Positions 49,285 through 58,250 of a stretch of DNA of 64,000 bases are shown in pieces (the stretch's first letter is position 1; each line of letters opens with the position of its first letter). The DNA lies in the NCBI RefSeq assembly GCF_009759665.1, contig NZ_WQNE01000002.1, positions 124,001 to 188,000 of the forward strand. Reading direction: 5' to 3'. The DNA is from Bradyrhizobium cajani. GTDB taxonomy: Bacteria > Pseudomonadota > Alphaproteobacteria > Rhizobiales > Xanthobacteraceae. The notes beneath the pieces are model-generated. The model was not told the DNA's origin. It saw nothing but the letters and a program-made list of their open reading frames with translations, and ran no database searches. A program made the position numbers and the translations under genes.

Positions 49285-49301
49285 GCTCCGCCAGGAGGCG
49301 C

Positions 49302-50096
49302 ATGAAGAGGGAAAGCCGCGGCATCCAGTCGATCGAGGTCGGCGGAGAATTGCTCCGTGCACTCGCCAAAAGCGGCGAGCCGATGATGCTGCGCGATCTC
49401 GCGCGCGAGGCCGGCATGACGCCGGCCAAGGCGCATCCCTATCTGGCCAGCTTCTCGCGCATCGGGCTGATCGAGCAGGATGAGACCACCGGGCGCTACG
49501 AGATCGGCGCGCTGGCGCTCGAGCTCGGCCTGATCAGCCTGCGCCGCCTTTCCGGCGTACGGATCGCACGGCCGAAGATCGCGGCACTGGCAAGCCAGAT
49601 CAGCCATGCGGTCTCGCTCGCGGTCTGGGGCACGCACGGACCGACCGTGGTGCAGCTCGAAGAGCCGGCCCAGCCGGTCCACATCGTGATGCGCGCCGGC
49701 TCGGTGATGGCGCTGCTGGAGACTGCGACCGGCCGCGCCTTCGCCGCCTTCCTGCCGGAAAAGACGATCACTGCCGCGCTCGAGAGCGGCCTCGACCGTC
49801 ATGGCGTCGGCTACAATCCGAAGCGCACGGTGAAAGGCGCAAAGGTCGCCGAGATGCTCACCGAGGTCCGCAAGCACGGCCTCGCCCGCGCGCTCGGCGA
49901 TCCCCTGCCCGGCGTCAATGCGTTCTCCGCGCCCGTGTTCGACCATTCCGGCCATGTCGCGCTGGTCATCACCGCGATGGGCCCGGAAGGCACGTTCGAT
50001 GCGCGCTGGGACAGCCCGATCGCCCATGCCTTACGCGACTGCGCCGGCGGCATTTCGAAGCGGCTCGGCTACGGGATGACGGTCGCGGCGGAGTGA
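49302..50096 (+). CDS. IclR-family transcriptional regulator
   Basis: 264 residues: a winged HTH (about 10-70, MLRDLAREAGMTPAKAHPYL) and an IclR effector domain (VSLAVWGTHGPTVVQLEEPA, TATGRAFAAFLPEK, GVNAFSAPVFDHSGHVALVI). AGGAGG lies 9 nt upstream. It is the last gene of the binding protein-flavoprotein run and probably controls it from the promoter near 46250. Confidence 0.93.
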   Translation: MKRESRGIQSIEVGGELLRALAKSGEPMMLRDLAREAGMTPAKAHPYLASFSRIGLIEQDETTGRYEIGALALELGLISLRRLSGVRIARPKIAALASQISHAVSLAVWGTHGPTVVQLEEPAQPVHIVMRAGSVMALLETATGRAFAAFLPEKTITAALESGLDRHGVGYNPKRTVKGAKVAEMLTEVRKHGLARALGDPLPGVNAFSAPVFDHSGHVALVITAMGPEGTFDARWDSPIAHALRDCAGGISKRLGYGMTVAAE

Positions 50097-50121
50097 GGGG
50101 CAAACTGCCCGCACAACTACC

Positions 50122-50229
50122 GCTGTCATGCCCCCGCGAAGGCGGGGCATCCAGTACGCCGCAGCCCGTCGGCTCTATCACCGCTGTCACGGAGTACTGG
50201 ATCGCCCGGTCAAGCCGGGCGATGACAGC
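50122..50229. repeat. Compound inverted repeat between convergent genes
   Basis: Outer arms GCTGTCAT (50122-50129) and ATGACAGC (50222-50229) enclose CCAGTAC / GTACTGG and two small hairpins (CCCCGC-GAAG-GCGGGG and CGCCCGG-TCAA-CCGGGCG). It lies between convergent IclR and SDR genes. Different in sequence from the GTCATTGCGAG family; probably another dispersed repeat with terminator function. Confidence 0.7.
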
Positions 50230-50250
50230 GAGTGTGTGGCGACAGCGCCC

Positions 50251-51030
50251 CTACTTCTCCTTCACCGGCACCGTGTAGTTCAGGATCAGGCGGCCGCCAT
50301 CCGGATAGATCGTCTGCCCCGTGATATAGGATGCATCCTCGCTGGCGAGGAATGCCACGACGGACGCGACCTCGCTCGGCTCGCCACCGCGGCCGGCTGG
50401 CGTGCGCGACAGCACGGTCTTGCGGGCATCCTCGGATGTGTAGATCGCGGAGGCCACCATGTCCGTCAGGATCGTGCCCGGCCCGACCGCCACGACGCGA
50501 ATGTTGTGTGGAGCAAGCGCCACCGCGGCGACCGAGGTGAGCTGCTTCATGCCGCCCTTGGAGATGGCGTAAGTCGCCAGCGTCGGGATCGCCAGCAGCG
50601 CATTCACCGAGGACATGTTGATGATGACCCCGCCGCCGCCTTGCGCGATCATCTGCTTGGCCGCCGCCTGCACCCCGAAGAACGCGCCTTTCAGATTGAT
50701 GGCGATGACGTCGTCGAAATCCTGCTCGGAGATATCGAGGATGTCCTGGTTGCGGGCAACACCGGCATTGTTGACCATGATGTCGAGCCGGCCGAACTCC
50801 TTTACGGCGGCCGCGACGAGTTGATCCACGTCGGCGCGCCTGGCGACATTGCCGACGACGGTGCGCAAGGCATCGGGACGACCGAGCTCTGCGGCCGTCG
50901 CCGCCAGGCCGTCGGCATCGACATCCGAGATGACGACCTTGACGCCGTCGTCCAGGAATCTCTTCGCGCAGGCCTTGCCGATGCCGCGCGCCGCGCCGGT
51001 GATGGCGGCGACCTTGTCTTTGAGCTTCAT
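50251..51030 (-). CDS. Short-chain dehydrogenase/reductase
   Basis: 259 residues of the classical SDR family. The cofactor motif is AITGAARGIGKA, the NNAG motif is MVNNAGVA, and the catalytic residues are the Ser in IINMSSVNAL and the Tyr-Lys in YAISKGG. An Asp after beta-2 (VVISDVDADG) suggests NAD+ preference. AGGAGG precedes the ATG. It ends the - strand catabolic run, 36 bp after the GntR gene. Confidence 0.94.
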   Translation of the reverse strand: MKLKDKVAAITGAARGIGKACAKRFLDDGVKVVISDVDADGLAATAAELGRPDALRTVVGNVARRADVDQLVAAAVKEFGRLDIMVNNAGVARNQDILDISEQDFDDVIAINLKGAFFGVQAAAKQMIAQGGGGVIINMSSVNALLAIPTLATYAISKGGMKQLTSVAAVALAPHNIRVVAVGPGTILTDMVASAIYTSEDARKTVLSRTPAGRGGEPSEVASVVAFLASEDASYITGQTIYPDGGRLILNYTVPVKEK

Positions 51031-51066
51031 GTTTGCGCCTCCTGAAAACAGGACGCCGCGTGGGCG

Positions 51067-51783
51067 TCAATTCGCCGCCGACCTCGCCGTGGCCGGCATG
51101 TAGATCTGTGCGTAGCCTTCCTTGATCGCGGCGGTGATGCGGTCGAGGCGGCGGTCGATGTGCTTTTCCAGCACCGAGACACACGCCGCTTCGTCGCGCG
51201 CCTTCAGGCCTTCGACGACGGCGCGGTGCTCGGCTTGCGTATTAGAGCGGTTGACGCGGTCCATGTCGATCCAGCGCACGAAGCGGATGCGTGCATTGAC
51301 GTTACGCAGCACGCGCAGCATCTCGGCATTGTTCGACATCGCCATCAGCCGCTCGTGAAAGGTTTCATCGAGCTCGACCAGCTCCAGCGAGGAGCGCTCG
51401 CCGGGATCGGGACCGGTGGCTTCGAGGAATTTCAACAGCGCGTCGATGTCCTCGTCCCTGGCGCGCTTGATGGCGAGGCGGACCGAGGCGACCTCGATCG
51501 ACTTGCGCAGCTCGTAGAGATCGAAGATCTCGTGCGCGTCGAGCTCGCGGCAGAAGAAGCCCTTGCCCGGCGTGAATCGCAGGAAGCCCTCGGTGTTGAG
51601 ACGGTTGAGCGCCTCGCGCAGCGGCGTGCGGCTGACGCCGAGGCGCTTGGCGAGCTCGCCTTCGTTGAGCCGCTCGCCCGGCTTGAACTCGTAGCTCACG
51701 GCCATGGCCTTGAGCTGTTCATAGACGCGATCGACGATGCTGTCGGAGACCAGTTCCACGTTGCTCATCATAAGTGCATTCAT
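51067..51783 (-). CDS. GntR-family regulator (FadR/FCD subfamily)
   Basis: About 238 residues: a winged HTH (about 15-75, LNEGELAKRLGVSRTPLREA) and an FCD ligand domain with metal-binding histidines (ELDETFHERLMAMSNNAEML, NTQAEHRAVVEGL, LEKHIDRRL). The ATG at 51783 is chosen (51771 and 51768 also possible; no strong ribosome site). It probably regulates the surrounding racemase/DadA/ThDP genes. Confidence 0.92.
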   Translation of the reverse strand: MNALMMSNVELVSDSIVDRVYEQLKAMAVSYEFKPGERLNEGELAKRLGVSRTPLREALNRLNTEGFLRFTPGKGFFCRELDAHEIFDLYELRKSIEVASVRLAIKRARDEDIDALLKFLEATGPDPGERSSLELVELDETFHERLMAMSNNAEMLRVLRNVNARIRFVRWIDMDRVNRSNTQAEHRAVVEGLKARDEAACVSVLEKHIDRRLDRITAAIKEGYAQIYMPATARSAAN

Positions 51784-51878
51784 GACCGAACACAGCACAA
51801 TATACCGGGGCTGTGTCGACGCTGGCAATGCAATCGGCAAGTTAGCAGAGCTTGTTCAGAGCTTTGCGACAGCCGGGC

Positions 51879-52622
51879 TCAGGCAAAGACGCGCGGACGC
51901 AGTCCGGCATGAAACCAGGTGATCATGGAATAGATGTCGTAGACCGGCAGCCCGACCTCGGCCTGAAGCGCCGCCGCATAAGGCGGCATGTTGGTGCATT
52001 CGAGCACGATGGCGCCGACGTCCGGATTCCTGGCGACGAGCTCCTTGCCGGCCTCGACCACGTCGCGTTCGGCCTGCGCGACGTCCATGTCGTCCTTCTC
52101 GGCCTTGATCAGGACGCGGAAGAACTCCTTGCCGTTCTCGGTGCCGACCAGCGGCGTATCGAGCGGCACGCCGGCGCCTTCGAGATGGGCCGGCGTCAAG
52201 GTCGATCCCGACACCGTGACGAGGCCGACGCGCTTGCCGGGCGGCAGGGTCGCCTGCACCCACGGCACCTGCATCAGCGACGAGGTCGCAACCGGCACGC
52301 CGACGGCCGCCGCGATCTCCTTCTGGAACAGCGACAGGAAGCCGCAATTGGTGGTGATGGCTTCGGCCCCGAGCCGCACCAGATCCTTGGCCGCATCGAT
52401 GAAATCAGGCAGCAGGCCGGCGGCGCCCTTCAGCACCACCTTCTCCGGCGAAGCGCCGCTCACCACGCGATAGAGCACCGGGAACGGCCAGGTCGTGCCG
52501 TTGCCCATGTCGCCGGGAATGCGGGGAAAGCGCGCTTCCAGCATCAGGATGCCGAGCGGCGCGCCATAGATGGCCTTGCCGCCACGCGCGATACGGGAAG
52601 AAGGGTTGGCTGGAGAGGTCAT
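51879..52622 (-). CDS. Aspartate/glutamate racemase-family protein
   Basis: 247 residues with the two-cysteine arrangement of the Asp/Glu/hydantoin racemase and arylmalonate decarboxylase/maleate isomerase superfamily: Cys in AITTNCGFLSLF and Cys in IVLECTNMPPYA. Visible also are RVGLVTVSGSTLTPAHL and GAPLGILMLEARFPRIPGD. The substrate is not known; next to a D-amino-acid dehydrogenase-like gene (10 bp upstream), an amino-acid racemase role is plausible. Confidence 0.82.
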   Translation of the reverse strand: MTSPANPSSRIARGGKAIYGAPLGILMLEARFPRIPGDMGNGTTWPFPVLYRVVSGASPEKVVLKGAAGLLPDFIDAAKDLVRLGAEAITTNCGFLSLFQKEIAAAVGVPVATSSLMQVPWVQATLPPGKRVGLVTVSGSTLTPAHLEGAGVPLDTPLVGTENGKEFFRVLIKAEKDDMDVAQAERDVVEAGKELVARNPDVGAIVLECTNMPPYAAALQAEVGLPVYDIYSMITWFHAGLRPRVFA

Positions 52623-52632
52623 GGTGCGATCC

Positions 52633-53898
52633 TCAGAGAAAGCGATTGGGTGCGAACGGTGCCAGCGGGATCTCGGGCTGCTTGCCGCTCAGAAGCTGGG
52701 CGACGAGACGGCCGGTACGGGCCGAGCCGACCAGGCCGACATGGCCATGGCCGAACGCATACACAATGTCGCGCGAAGCGCGCGCATAGCCAATGCAGGG
52801 ACGGCCATCCGGCATGCTCGGCCGGTGACCGAACCAGGTCTTGATACGCGAGGCCGGGATGTCCTTCGGCAGCTTGGGGAACATGCTGAAGAGGTGGTTG
52901 CGCAGGATCTCGGCGCGTTTCCAGTTCGGCGTGGCTTCGAGCCCGGCGATCTCGACCGTGCCGGCGGCACGCAAGCCCCTATCGGTCCAGTTCACCACCA
53001 TCTTGGCATCGGACGCCATCATCGAGCTGCGCGGACCCGCCTCGGGATTTTCGATCATGACGTGATAGCCGCGCTCGGTCTCGAGCGGCAGCGGATCGCC
53101 GACGGACGCGGTGAGCTGCTTCGAGCGGGCGCCGGCGGCGACCACCGCGGCATCGCACGGAATCTCGCCGGTCTCGGTGAGGACGGCGACGAGCTTGTTG
53201 CCGTCAAGCTTGAGGCCCGTCGCCTTGGCGCGCATGAGCTTGGCGCCGATTGCGAGCGCATGTTGCGCGAGGGCAGCGACATAAGCGCCGGGATCGCGGC
53301 AGCGGCCGGCCTCCTCCACCACCACGCCAAAGGTGTAGCGCGGATGCAGGTCCGGCTCGCGCTGGCGCATCTCGTCGGCGGAAAGCTCCAGCCATTCGAC
53401 GCCGACCTTCTTGCGCAGGCGCCAGCCGAGATCGTTGTCGAAATTGCCGCGCGAGGCGAAGACGTGCATCACGCCGTTGCGCTCGATCAATTCGGGCACG
53501 CCCGCCTCTTCCGCGAGCTTTTTGTGCAGCAGCGGCGCGTCCCTTAGCAGATCGCGGAGCGCAAACGCGGTCTTCTCGACCCGCGCCTCGGTCCAGCCCG
53601 ACAGCAGGTACTTGATCAGCCAGGGCAGCGCCTTCGGCAAATAAGACCAGCGGATCGCGAGCGGGCCGAGCGGATCCATCAAATAGCCCGGCACCTTCTT
53701 CCAGACGCCCGGCTCGGCCGGCGGGATCACCGAATGCGAGGACAGCCAGCCGGCATTGCCATAGCTCGCCGCCTGTTCGCCGCCAGGCTCGCCCGGATCG
53801 ATCAGCGTGACGCGATGGCCCTCGCGCAGCGCCTCGATGGCGCTGATCACGCCGACCGCGCCGGCACCGATGATGGCGACATGGCGGCCGGTCGCCAT
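52633..53898 (-). CDS. FAD-dependent D-amino-acid dehydrogenase-like oxidoreductase
   Basis: 421 residues, DAO fold. The N-terminal FAD motif is HVAIIGAGAVGVISAIEALR followed by an E/D-ended beta-2 (VTLIDPGEPGGEQAASYGN), as in DadA. The C-terminal motif WFGHRPSMPDGRPCIGYARA then AFGHGHVGLVGSARTGRLVA is a strong DadA-type signature. It would oxidise a D-amino acid to the 2-oxo acid. It lies 3 bp after the ThDP enzyme and 10 bp before the racemase-like gene. Confidence 0.9.
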   Translation of the reverse strand: MATGRHVAIIGAGAVGVISAIEALREGHRVTLIDPGEPGGEQAASYGNAGWLSSHSVIPPAEPGVWKKVPGYLMDPLGPLAIRWSYLPKALPWLIKYLLSGWTEARVEKTAFALRDLLRDAPLLHKKLAEEAGVPELIERNGVMHVFASRGNFDNDLGWRLRKKVGVEWLELSADEMRQREPDLHPRYTFGVVVEEAGRCRDPGAYVAALAQHALAIGAKLMRAKATGLKLDGNKLVAVLTETGEIPCDAAVVAAGARSKQLTASVGDPLPLETERGYHVMIENPEAGPRSSMMASDAKMVVNWTDRGLRAAGTVEIAGLEATPNWKRAEILRNHLFSMFPKLPKDIPASRIKTWFGHRPSMPDGRPCIGYARASRDIVYAFGHGHVGLVGSARTGRLVAQLLSGKQPEIPLAPFAPNRFL

Positions 53899-53901
53899 CG
53901 G

Positions 53902-55563
53902 CTAAGCCTTGACCTGCGGAACAAAGTCCTTGCCGACCGAGATCGCACGCGGATCGATGATGCAGTGGAGGATCGCCGGCTTGCCCGAGGCCAGCGCACG
54001 CTCGAAGGCCGGCGCAAACTCTTCGGTGCGCTCAACGCGCTCACCATGGCCGCCGAACGCTTTTGCGTACATCGCGAAGTCGGGGTTCTTGAGCTGGGTG
54101 CCGACGACGCGGCCGGGATAGTCGCGTTCCTGATGCATGCGGATGGTGCCGTATTGCGAATTGTCGACGACGATGACGACCAGCGGCGCGTCGTACTGAA
54201 CGGCGGTCGCGAACTCCTGGCCGTTCATCAGGAAGCAACCGTCGCCCGCGAAGGCAACGACCACGCGATCCGGATATTGCCGCTTGGCCAGCACGCCCGC
54301 CGGCACGCCATAGCCCATCGAGCCCGAGGTCGGCGCGAGCTGGGCGGCGAAGCTGTGGAAGCGGTGATGGCGATGGATCCAGCCGGCATAATTGCCGGCG
54401 CCGTTGCAGACGATCGCGTCCTTCGGCAGGCGATCGCGCAGCCAGGTCATGACCTGGCCATACTGGAACGAACCCGGCAGCTCGCGCGCCTTCTCGGTCC
54501 AGGCGAGATAATCGGCATGCGCTTTCGCGGCCTCACCCTTCCAGGCAATTGCGCCGGAAGGCTTCAGCGTCTCGACGGCGGCGGCGAACGCGGCCGGCGT
54601 CGCCTGAATCGCCAGCGCCGGCTGATAGACGCGGCCGAGCTCTTCCGAGCCCGGATGCACATGGATCAGCTTCTGCTGCGGGGTCGGAATGTCGAGCAGC
54701 GTGTAGGACGAGGACGGCATCTCCGACATGCGGCCGCCGATGAGCAGGATGACATCGGCGCCCTCCATGCGCGCCTTCAGGCCGGGGCTCGGCCCGATGC
54801 CGAGATCGCCGGCATAATGCGAGTGATCGGCGTCGATCAGCGAGGCCCGGCGGAACGAGGTTGCGACCGGCAGGTCGAACCGCTCGGCAAAGCGCGCGAT
54901 GCTTTTGGTCGCCTCATCCGTCCAGCGCGAGCCGCCGAGGATGACGAGCGGCGCCTTGGCGCTCGCGAGCATGGCACCGACGCGTTCGACGTCCGATGGC
55001 GCAGGCCAGCTCACCGCCGGCTCGATGCGCATGGCATCGGCAACGGCCGCGGTCTCGGTCAGCATGTTCTCCGGCAGCGAGATCACCACGGGACCGGGGC
55101 GGCCCTGCATGGCGACGCGGAAGGCGCGCGCCACCAGCTCCGGAATGCGGTCGGGGCGGTCGATCTCGACGGCCCATTTCGCCATGGTGCCGAACACCGC
55201 CTTGTAGTCGAGCTCCTGAAACGCCTCGCGCTCGCGCATGCCGGTGTCGACCTGGCCGACGAACAGGATCATCGGCGTCGAATCCTGCATCGCGATGTGG
55301 ACGCCGTGGCTGGCGTTGGTCGCGCCGGGACCGCGGGTGACGAAACAGACGCCGGGACGGCCCGTGAGCTTGCCATAGGCTTCCGCCATCATCGCGGCGC
55401 CGCCTTCGGCGCGGCAGATCACGACGTCGATCGGGCTGTCATGCAGCGCATCGAGCGCCGCCAGATAGCTCTCGCCCGGCACGCAGGTGACGCGCTCGAC
55501 GCCTTGGGCGACGAGCTGATCGATCAGGATCTGGCCCCCGGTGCGGGTATTGCGAATGGACAT
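53902..55563 (-). CDS. Thiamine diphosphate-dependent enzyme, acetolactate synthase/2-oxoacid decarboxylase family
   Basis: 553 residues. The N-terminal Pyr domain has the catalytic glutamate in VICRAEGGAAMMAEAYGKLT and GRPGVCFVTRGPGATNASHG; a central domain follows; the C-terminal PP domain has AFAGDGCFLMNGQEFATAVQ and the ThDP Mg2+ segment ending VVDNSQYGTIRMHQ. The ATG at 55563 has GAGGGAG upstream. It could decarboxylate or ligate a 2-oxo acid produced by the DadA-like enzyme. True acetolactate synthase is unlikely since no small subunit is nearby. Confidence 0.9.
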   Translation of the reverse strand: MSIRNTRTGGQILIDQLVAQGVERVTCVPGESYLAALDALHDSPIDVVICRAEGGAAMMAEAYGKLTGRPGVCFVTRGPGATNASHGVHIAMQDSTPMILFVGQVDTGMREREAFQELDYKAVFGTMAKWAVEIDRPDRIPELVARAFRVAMQGRPGPVVISLPENMLTETAAVADAMRIEPAVSWPAPSDVERVGAMLASAKAPLVILGGSRWTDEATKSIARFAERFDLPVATSFRRASLIDADHSHYAGDLGIGPSPGLKARMEGADVILLIGGRMSEMPSSSYTLLDIPTPQQKLIHVHPGSEELGRVYQPALAIQATPAAFAAAVETLKPSGAIAWKGEAAKAHADYLAWTEKARELPGSFQYGQVMTWLRDRLPKDAIVCNGAGNYAGWIHRHHRFHSFAAQLAPTSGSMGYGVPAGVLAKRQYPDRVVVAFAGDGCFLMNGQEFATAVQYDAPLVVIVVDNSQYGTIRMHQERDYPGRVVGTQLKNPDFAMYAKAFGGHGERVERTEEFAPAFERALASGKPAILHCIIDPRAISVGKDFVPQVKA

Positions 55564-55686
55564 GACGGCTCCCTCAAGGCTTTGGCGATGCGCCTCATCG
55601 CCTCGCGAAAATGTTGTTCGGAGGTGGCGTATGACAGGCCGGCAGGGCGCGCAAGATCGAAAGGCTTCTCGCACCCTGCGCAGGCG

Positions 55687-56619
55687 TCATGCCCGCCCCT
55701 GCTGTTTGCACGACGCGATGATGCGGCGGCAATGATCGAGCGCGGCGCCGATGAGATTGTCGCTCGCCTCCGGCGTGCGGAACGCCGAATGCGCCGACAG
55801 CGTCACGTTCGGCAGCTTCGTTAGTGGATGGCCTTTTGGCAACGGCTCGACGGTGAAGACGTCGAGCCCGGCGTGGGCGATGTGGCCCGAGCGTAGCGCA
55901 TCACACATCGCGTCCTCGTCGACCACGGCGCCACGCGCGGTGTTGACCAGGATGCTGCCGGGCCGCATCTGCGCGATGCGCTCGCGCGACAGGAAACCTT
56001 TGGTCTCGTCGTTGAGGAGCAGATGCAGCGAGACGACATGGCTGTCCGCGAGCAGCGTCTCGAGCGAAACGAATTCGACGCTCGCGTGCGTCTTCGGCGA
56101 CCTGTTCCAGGCAATCACCTTCATGCCGCAGCCGAGCGCCATGCGCGCGGCTTCCGCCGCGATACCGCCAAAGCCGATCAGGCCGAGCGTCTTGCCCGTG
56201 AGCTGGACCGCGTCGCGGCGCAGCCAGTTGCCCTCGCGCATGCCGCGATCCATCTCGCCAAAGCTCTTGGCGGACGCCCACATCAGCGCAATCGCGCATT
56301 CGGCGACCGCGGTGTCGCCATAGCCCTTGATGGTGTGAACGGCGATGCCGCGGTCGGCCAGCTCTTCCGGATTCATGTAGCTGCGCGCGCCGGTGCCGAG
56401 GAAGACGACATGCTTCAGGGCAGCGCACTTGGCCGCAATCGCCGTCGGCACTGCGGTGTGGTCGACGATCATGATCTCGATACCGTCGAGCAGGCCGGGC
56501 AGGTCGTCGGGCTTGATCGAGGGATTGCGGTTGATGCCGATCGGCAGGTCCTGCGAGCGCAGCAGCTTTTCTGTCACCGCAGCAAGGGTGTCGTTGGCGT
56601 CGACGAAGAGAGCGCGCAC
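55687..56619 (-). CDS. D-2-hydroxyacid dehydrogenase family protein
   Basis: About 310 residues with the NAD-binding motif GLIGFGGIAAEAARMALGCG, the catalytic Arg in LVNTARGAVVDEDAMCDALR, Glu in VEPLPKGHPL and His in LSAHSAFRTPEASDN. The GTG at 56619 (VRALFVDAND, with AGGA upstream) gives the family N-terminus; ATG 56661 is an alternative without a ribosome site. It is first of the - strand run and 123 bp before the ThDP gene; it would reduce a 2-oxo acid or oxidise the hydroxy acid. Confidence 0.9.
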   Translation of the reverse strand: MRALFVDANDTLAAVTEKLLRSQDLPIGINRNPSIKPDDLPGLLDGIEIMIVDHTAVPTAIAAKCAALKHVVFLGTGARSYMNPEELADRGIAVHTIKGYGDTAVAECAIALMWASAKSFGEMDRGMREGNWLRRDAVQLTGKTLGLIGFGGIAAEAARMALGCGMKVIAWNRSPKTHASVEFVSLETLLADSHVVSLHLLLNDETKGFLSRERIAQMRPGSILVNTARGAVVDEDAMCDALRSGHIAHAGLDVFTVEPLPKGHPLTKLPNVTLSAHSAFRTPEASDNLIGAALDHCRRIIASCKQQGRA

Positions 56620-56646
56620 GTGATTGTTCTTTCCTGCCCCAGCTAA

Positions 56647-56657
56647 AATACCGTATT
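56647..56657. promoter_or_regulatory. Small palindrome in divergent promoter region
   Basis: AATAC-C-GTATT, with another AATAC at about 56671. Short ATAC/GTAT palindromes are typical of GntR-FCD operators, so it could bind the GntR protein encoded at 51067. It lies just upstream of the D-2-hydroxyacid dehydrogenase start. Weak evidence. Confidence 0.25.
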
Positions 56658-56733
56658 GCATTTTAGTCTGAATACAGAAATAGTCCAGACGCCGGGTCTA
56701 AATGTCTTGAAGAGACTGCCCAGGAGAACTGCC

Positions 56734-57363
56734 ATGAATCGCAGGGACGCACTCACCAGCGTCGCCAAGGTCGAGACGCTGGAATCGACCTGGGGCAACC
56801 AGATCCTGGATCTCCAGGCCGACAAGATCGACCTCGCCTTCGCCGTCAATCCGACGCCGGAGCGCTCGCTGGTCATCGACTTCTCCACGCCGATCCTGGT
56901 GCACTCCTTCACCGTCATCACCAAGAAGGGCTTCGCCAAGCCGCAAACCTGGTCCGAGCTCAACAAGCCCGAGGTCAAGATCGCCGTCGACATCGGCTCG
57001 ACCCACGAGACCATCGCGCGCCGCTACTGCCCGAAGGCGAACATCCTCGGCTTCAAGGAGCGCAACGAGGCGATCCTCGCCGTCGCGACCGGTCGCGCGG
57101 ACTGCAACATCTCGCTGGCGGTGCTGTCGGTTGCGACCCTGAAGAAGAACCCGACGCTCGGCGAGCTTGCGGTGCCGCGGCCGCTGCTGACGCTGCCGAC
57201 CAACATGGGCATCCGCGCCGAAGCCGATCGGCGCTACAAGGACTTCCTCAGCGCCTGGGCCGACTACAACCGCTCGCTGGGCCAGACCCGCGAATGGATG
57301 CTGAAGGGCTTCGAGGCCGTCGGCCTCGGCGCGGACGACATTCCCGGCGAAGTGCAGTTCTGA
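56734..57363 (+). pseudogene. Polar amino-acid ABC binding protein, internal deletion removing the signal peptide
   Basis: 209 residues: MNRRDALTS is joined directly to VAKVETLESTWGNQILDLQA. The rest is a good SBP_bac_3 domain (IDLAFAVNPTPERSLVIDFS, VKIAVDIGSTHETIARRYCP, AILAVATGRADCNIS, WADYNRSLGQTREWMLKGFE). Family members are ~270-290 residues with a signal peptide and a first ligand-binding segment, both missing here. The protein therefore cannot be exported or bind normally. A good AGGAG precedes the ATG. The following permease gene is also broken. Confidence 0.75.
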
Positions 57364-57375
57364 CGGCCTTCGACG

Positions 57376-57599
57376 ATGTATGTCTGGGAGTTCGCGGCGC
57401 TCAAGCCGTATTGGGGCCTGATCTGGCAAGGGCTCCTGCTCACCGTTTCTACACGATGATCACGGTGGCCGCGGGCCTCCTGATCGGACTGGTCGTCGGC
57501 ATTCTGCGCACGACGGCGCCGCGCTGGGTCTCGGTGCCGCTGCGTCTCGTGCTCGGCCGCGACCTGCTCGCAAAAGCCGGCCTCGCAGCGAGCGGCTGA
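57376..57599 (+). pseudogene. Frameshifted and truncated amino-acid ABC permease (HisM type)
   Basis: The first frame reads MYVWEFAALKPYWGLIWQGL then LLTVSTR and stops at 57459. The adjacent frame continues TMITVAAGLLIGLVVGILRT and ends at 57599 after LVLGRDLLAKAGLAASG. The start resembles the N-terminal TM helix of polar amino-acid permeases, but the rest of the permease (including the EAA loop) is absent. With the truncated binding protein before it, this is a decayed transporter; no ATPase gene is present. Confidence 0.7.
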
Positions 57600-57746
57600 A
57601 ATCCTTAGCGGACCCCGGGCAGACATCGGGCTGAGCCGATTGCTGACATCTGTATAGGTTGATATATCTAAAGACTACATCCGAAAGGCGAGCCAAGCTT
57701 ACCTTTTGCAAGTCAGCGATACGTCCGGATAATCGGGAGGTATAGC

Positions 57747-58175
57747 ATGTACCGGCATATTCTCATTCCGACAGATGGGTCTGAGCTAGCGGAGCGTGGG
57801 GTAGCGCACGGATTGGCGCTCGCGAAATCCCTTGGAGCCACCGTCTCCGTCATCTTCGTCGTGGAACCGTTTTCAGAAGTATCAGGCCGGTTCCTTGAAG
57901 CCGTCGCGACATATGTCGAGTTTCGCAAGGAGCAGGCCGCGAACGTGTTGGATCGCGCGTCAAGTGCGGCCAGGACGGCCGGTGTTTCCTGCGAGACGAT
58001 CCAAACGGAGAGCGGGCAACCCCATCAAGCCATCATCGCGGCAGCCGCGGACGAGGGGTGTGACCTCATCGTCATGTCGTCGCATGGGCGAAGCGGGCTC
58101 TCTGCGCTTCTCATCGGCAGCGTGACGAACAAGGTGCTGGCGCACGCGAAAATCCCGGTACTGGTCTGTCCATGA
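57747..58175 (+). CDS. Universal stress protein (UspA family)
   Basis: 142 residues, single Usp domain: YRHILIPTDGSELAERGVAH at the N-terminus and the ATP-binding motif VMSSHGRSGLSALLIGSVTN (G-x2-G-x(9)-G-S pattern) near the C-terminus. GGGAGG is 7 nt upstream of the ATG. A second Usp gene follows after 75 bp. Usually induced by starvation or low oxygen; no clear FixK/FNR box is seen upstream. Confidence 0.94.
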   Translation: MYRHILIPTDGSELAERGVAHGLALAKSLGATVSVIFVVEPFSEVSGRFLEAVATYVEFRKEQAANVLDRASSAARTAGVSCETIQTESGQPHQAIIAAAADEGCDLIVMSSHGRSGLSALLIGSVTNKVLAHAKIPVLVCP

Positions 58176-58250
58176 CGTGCGGACCCGCCTGAAGATCGAA
58201 CCAGCGCGCCGGAAGACGGTGACAATGTCATCGAGAAAGCGAGCCCACAA

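Noticed and set aside
57660..57675. FixK/FNR-type box upstream of the first Usp gene
   Set aside because: TTGATATATCTAA lacks the mirrored ATCAA half needed for an FNR-family site.
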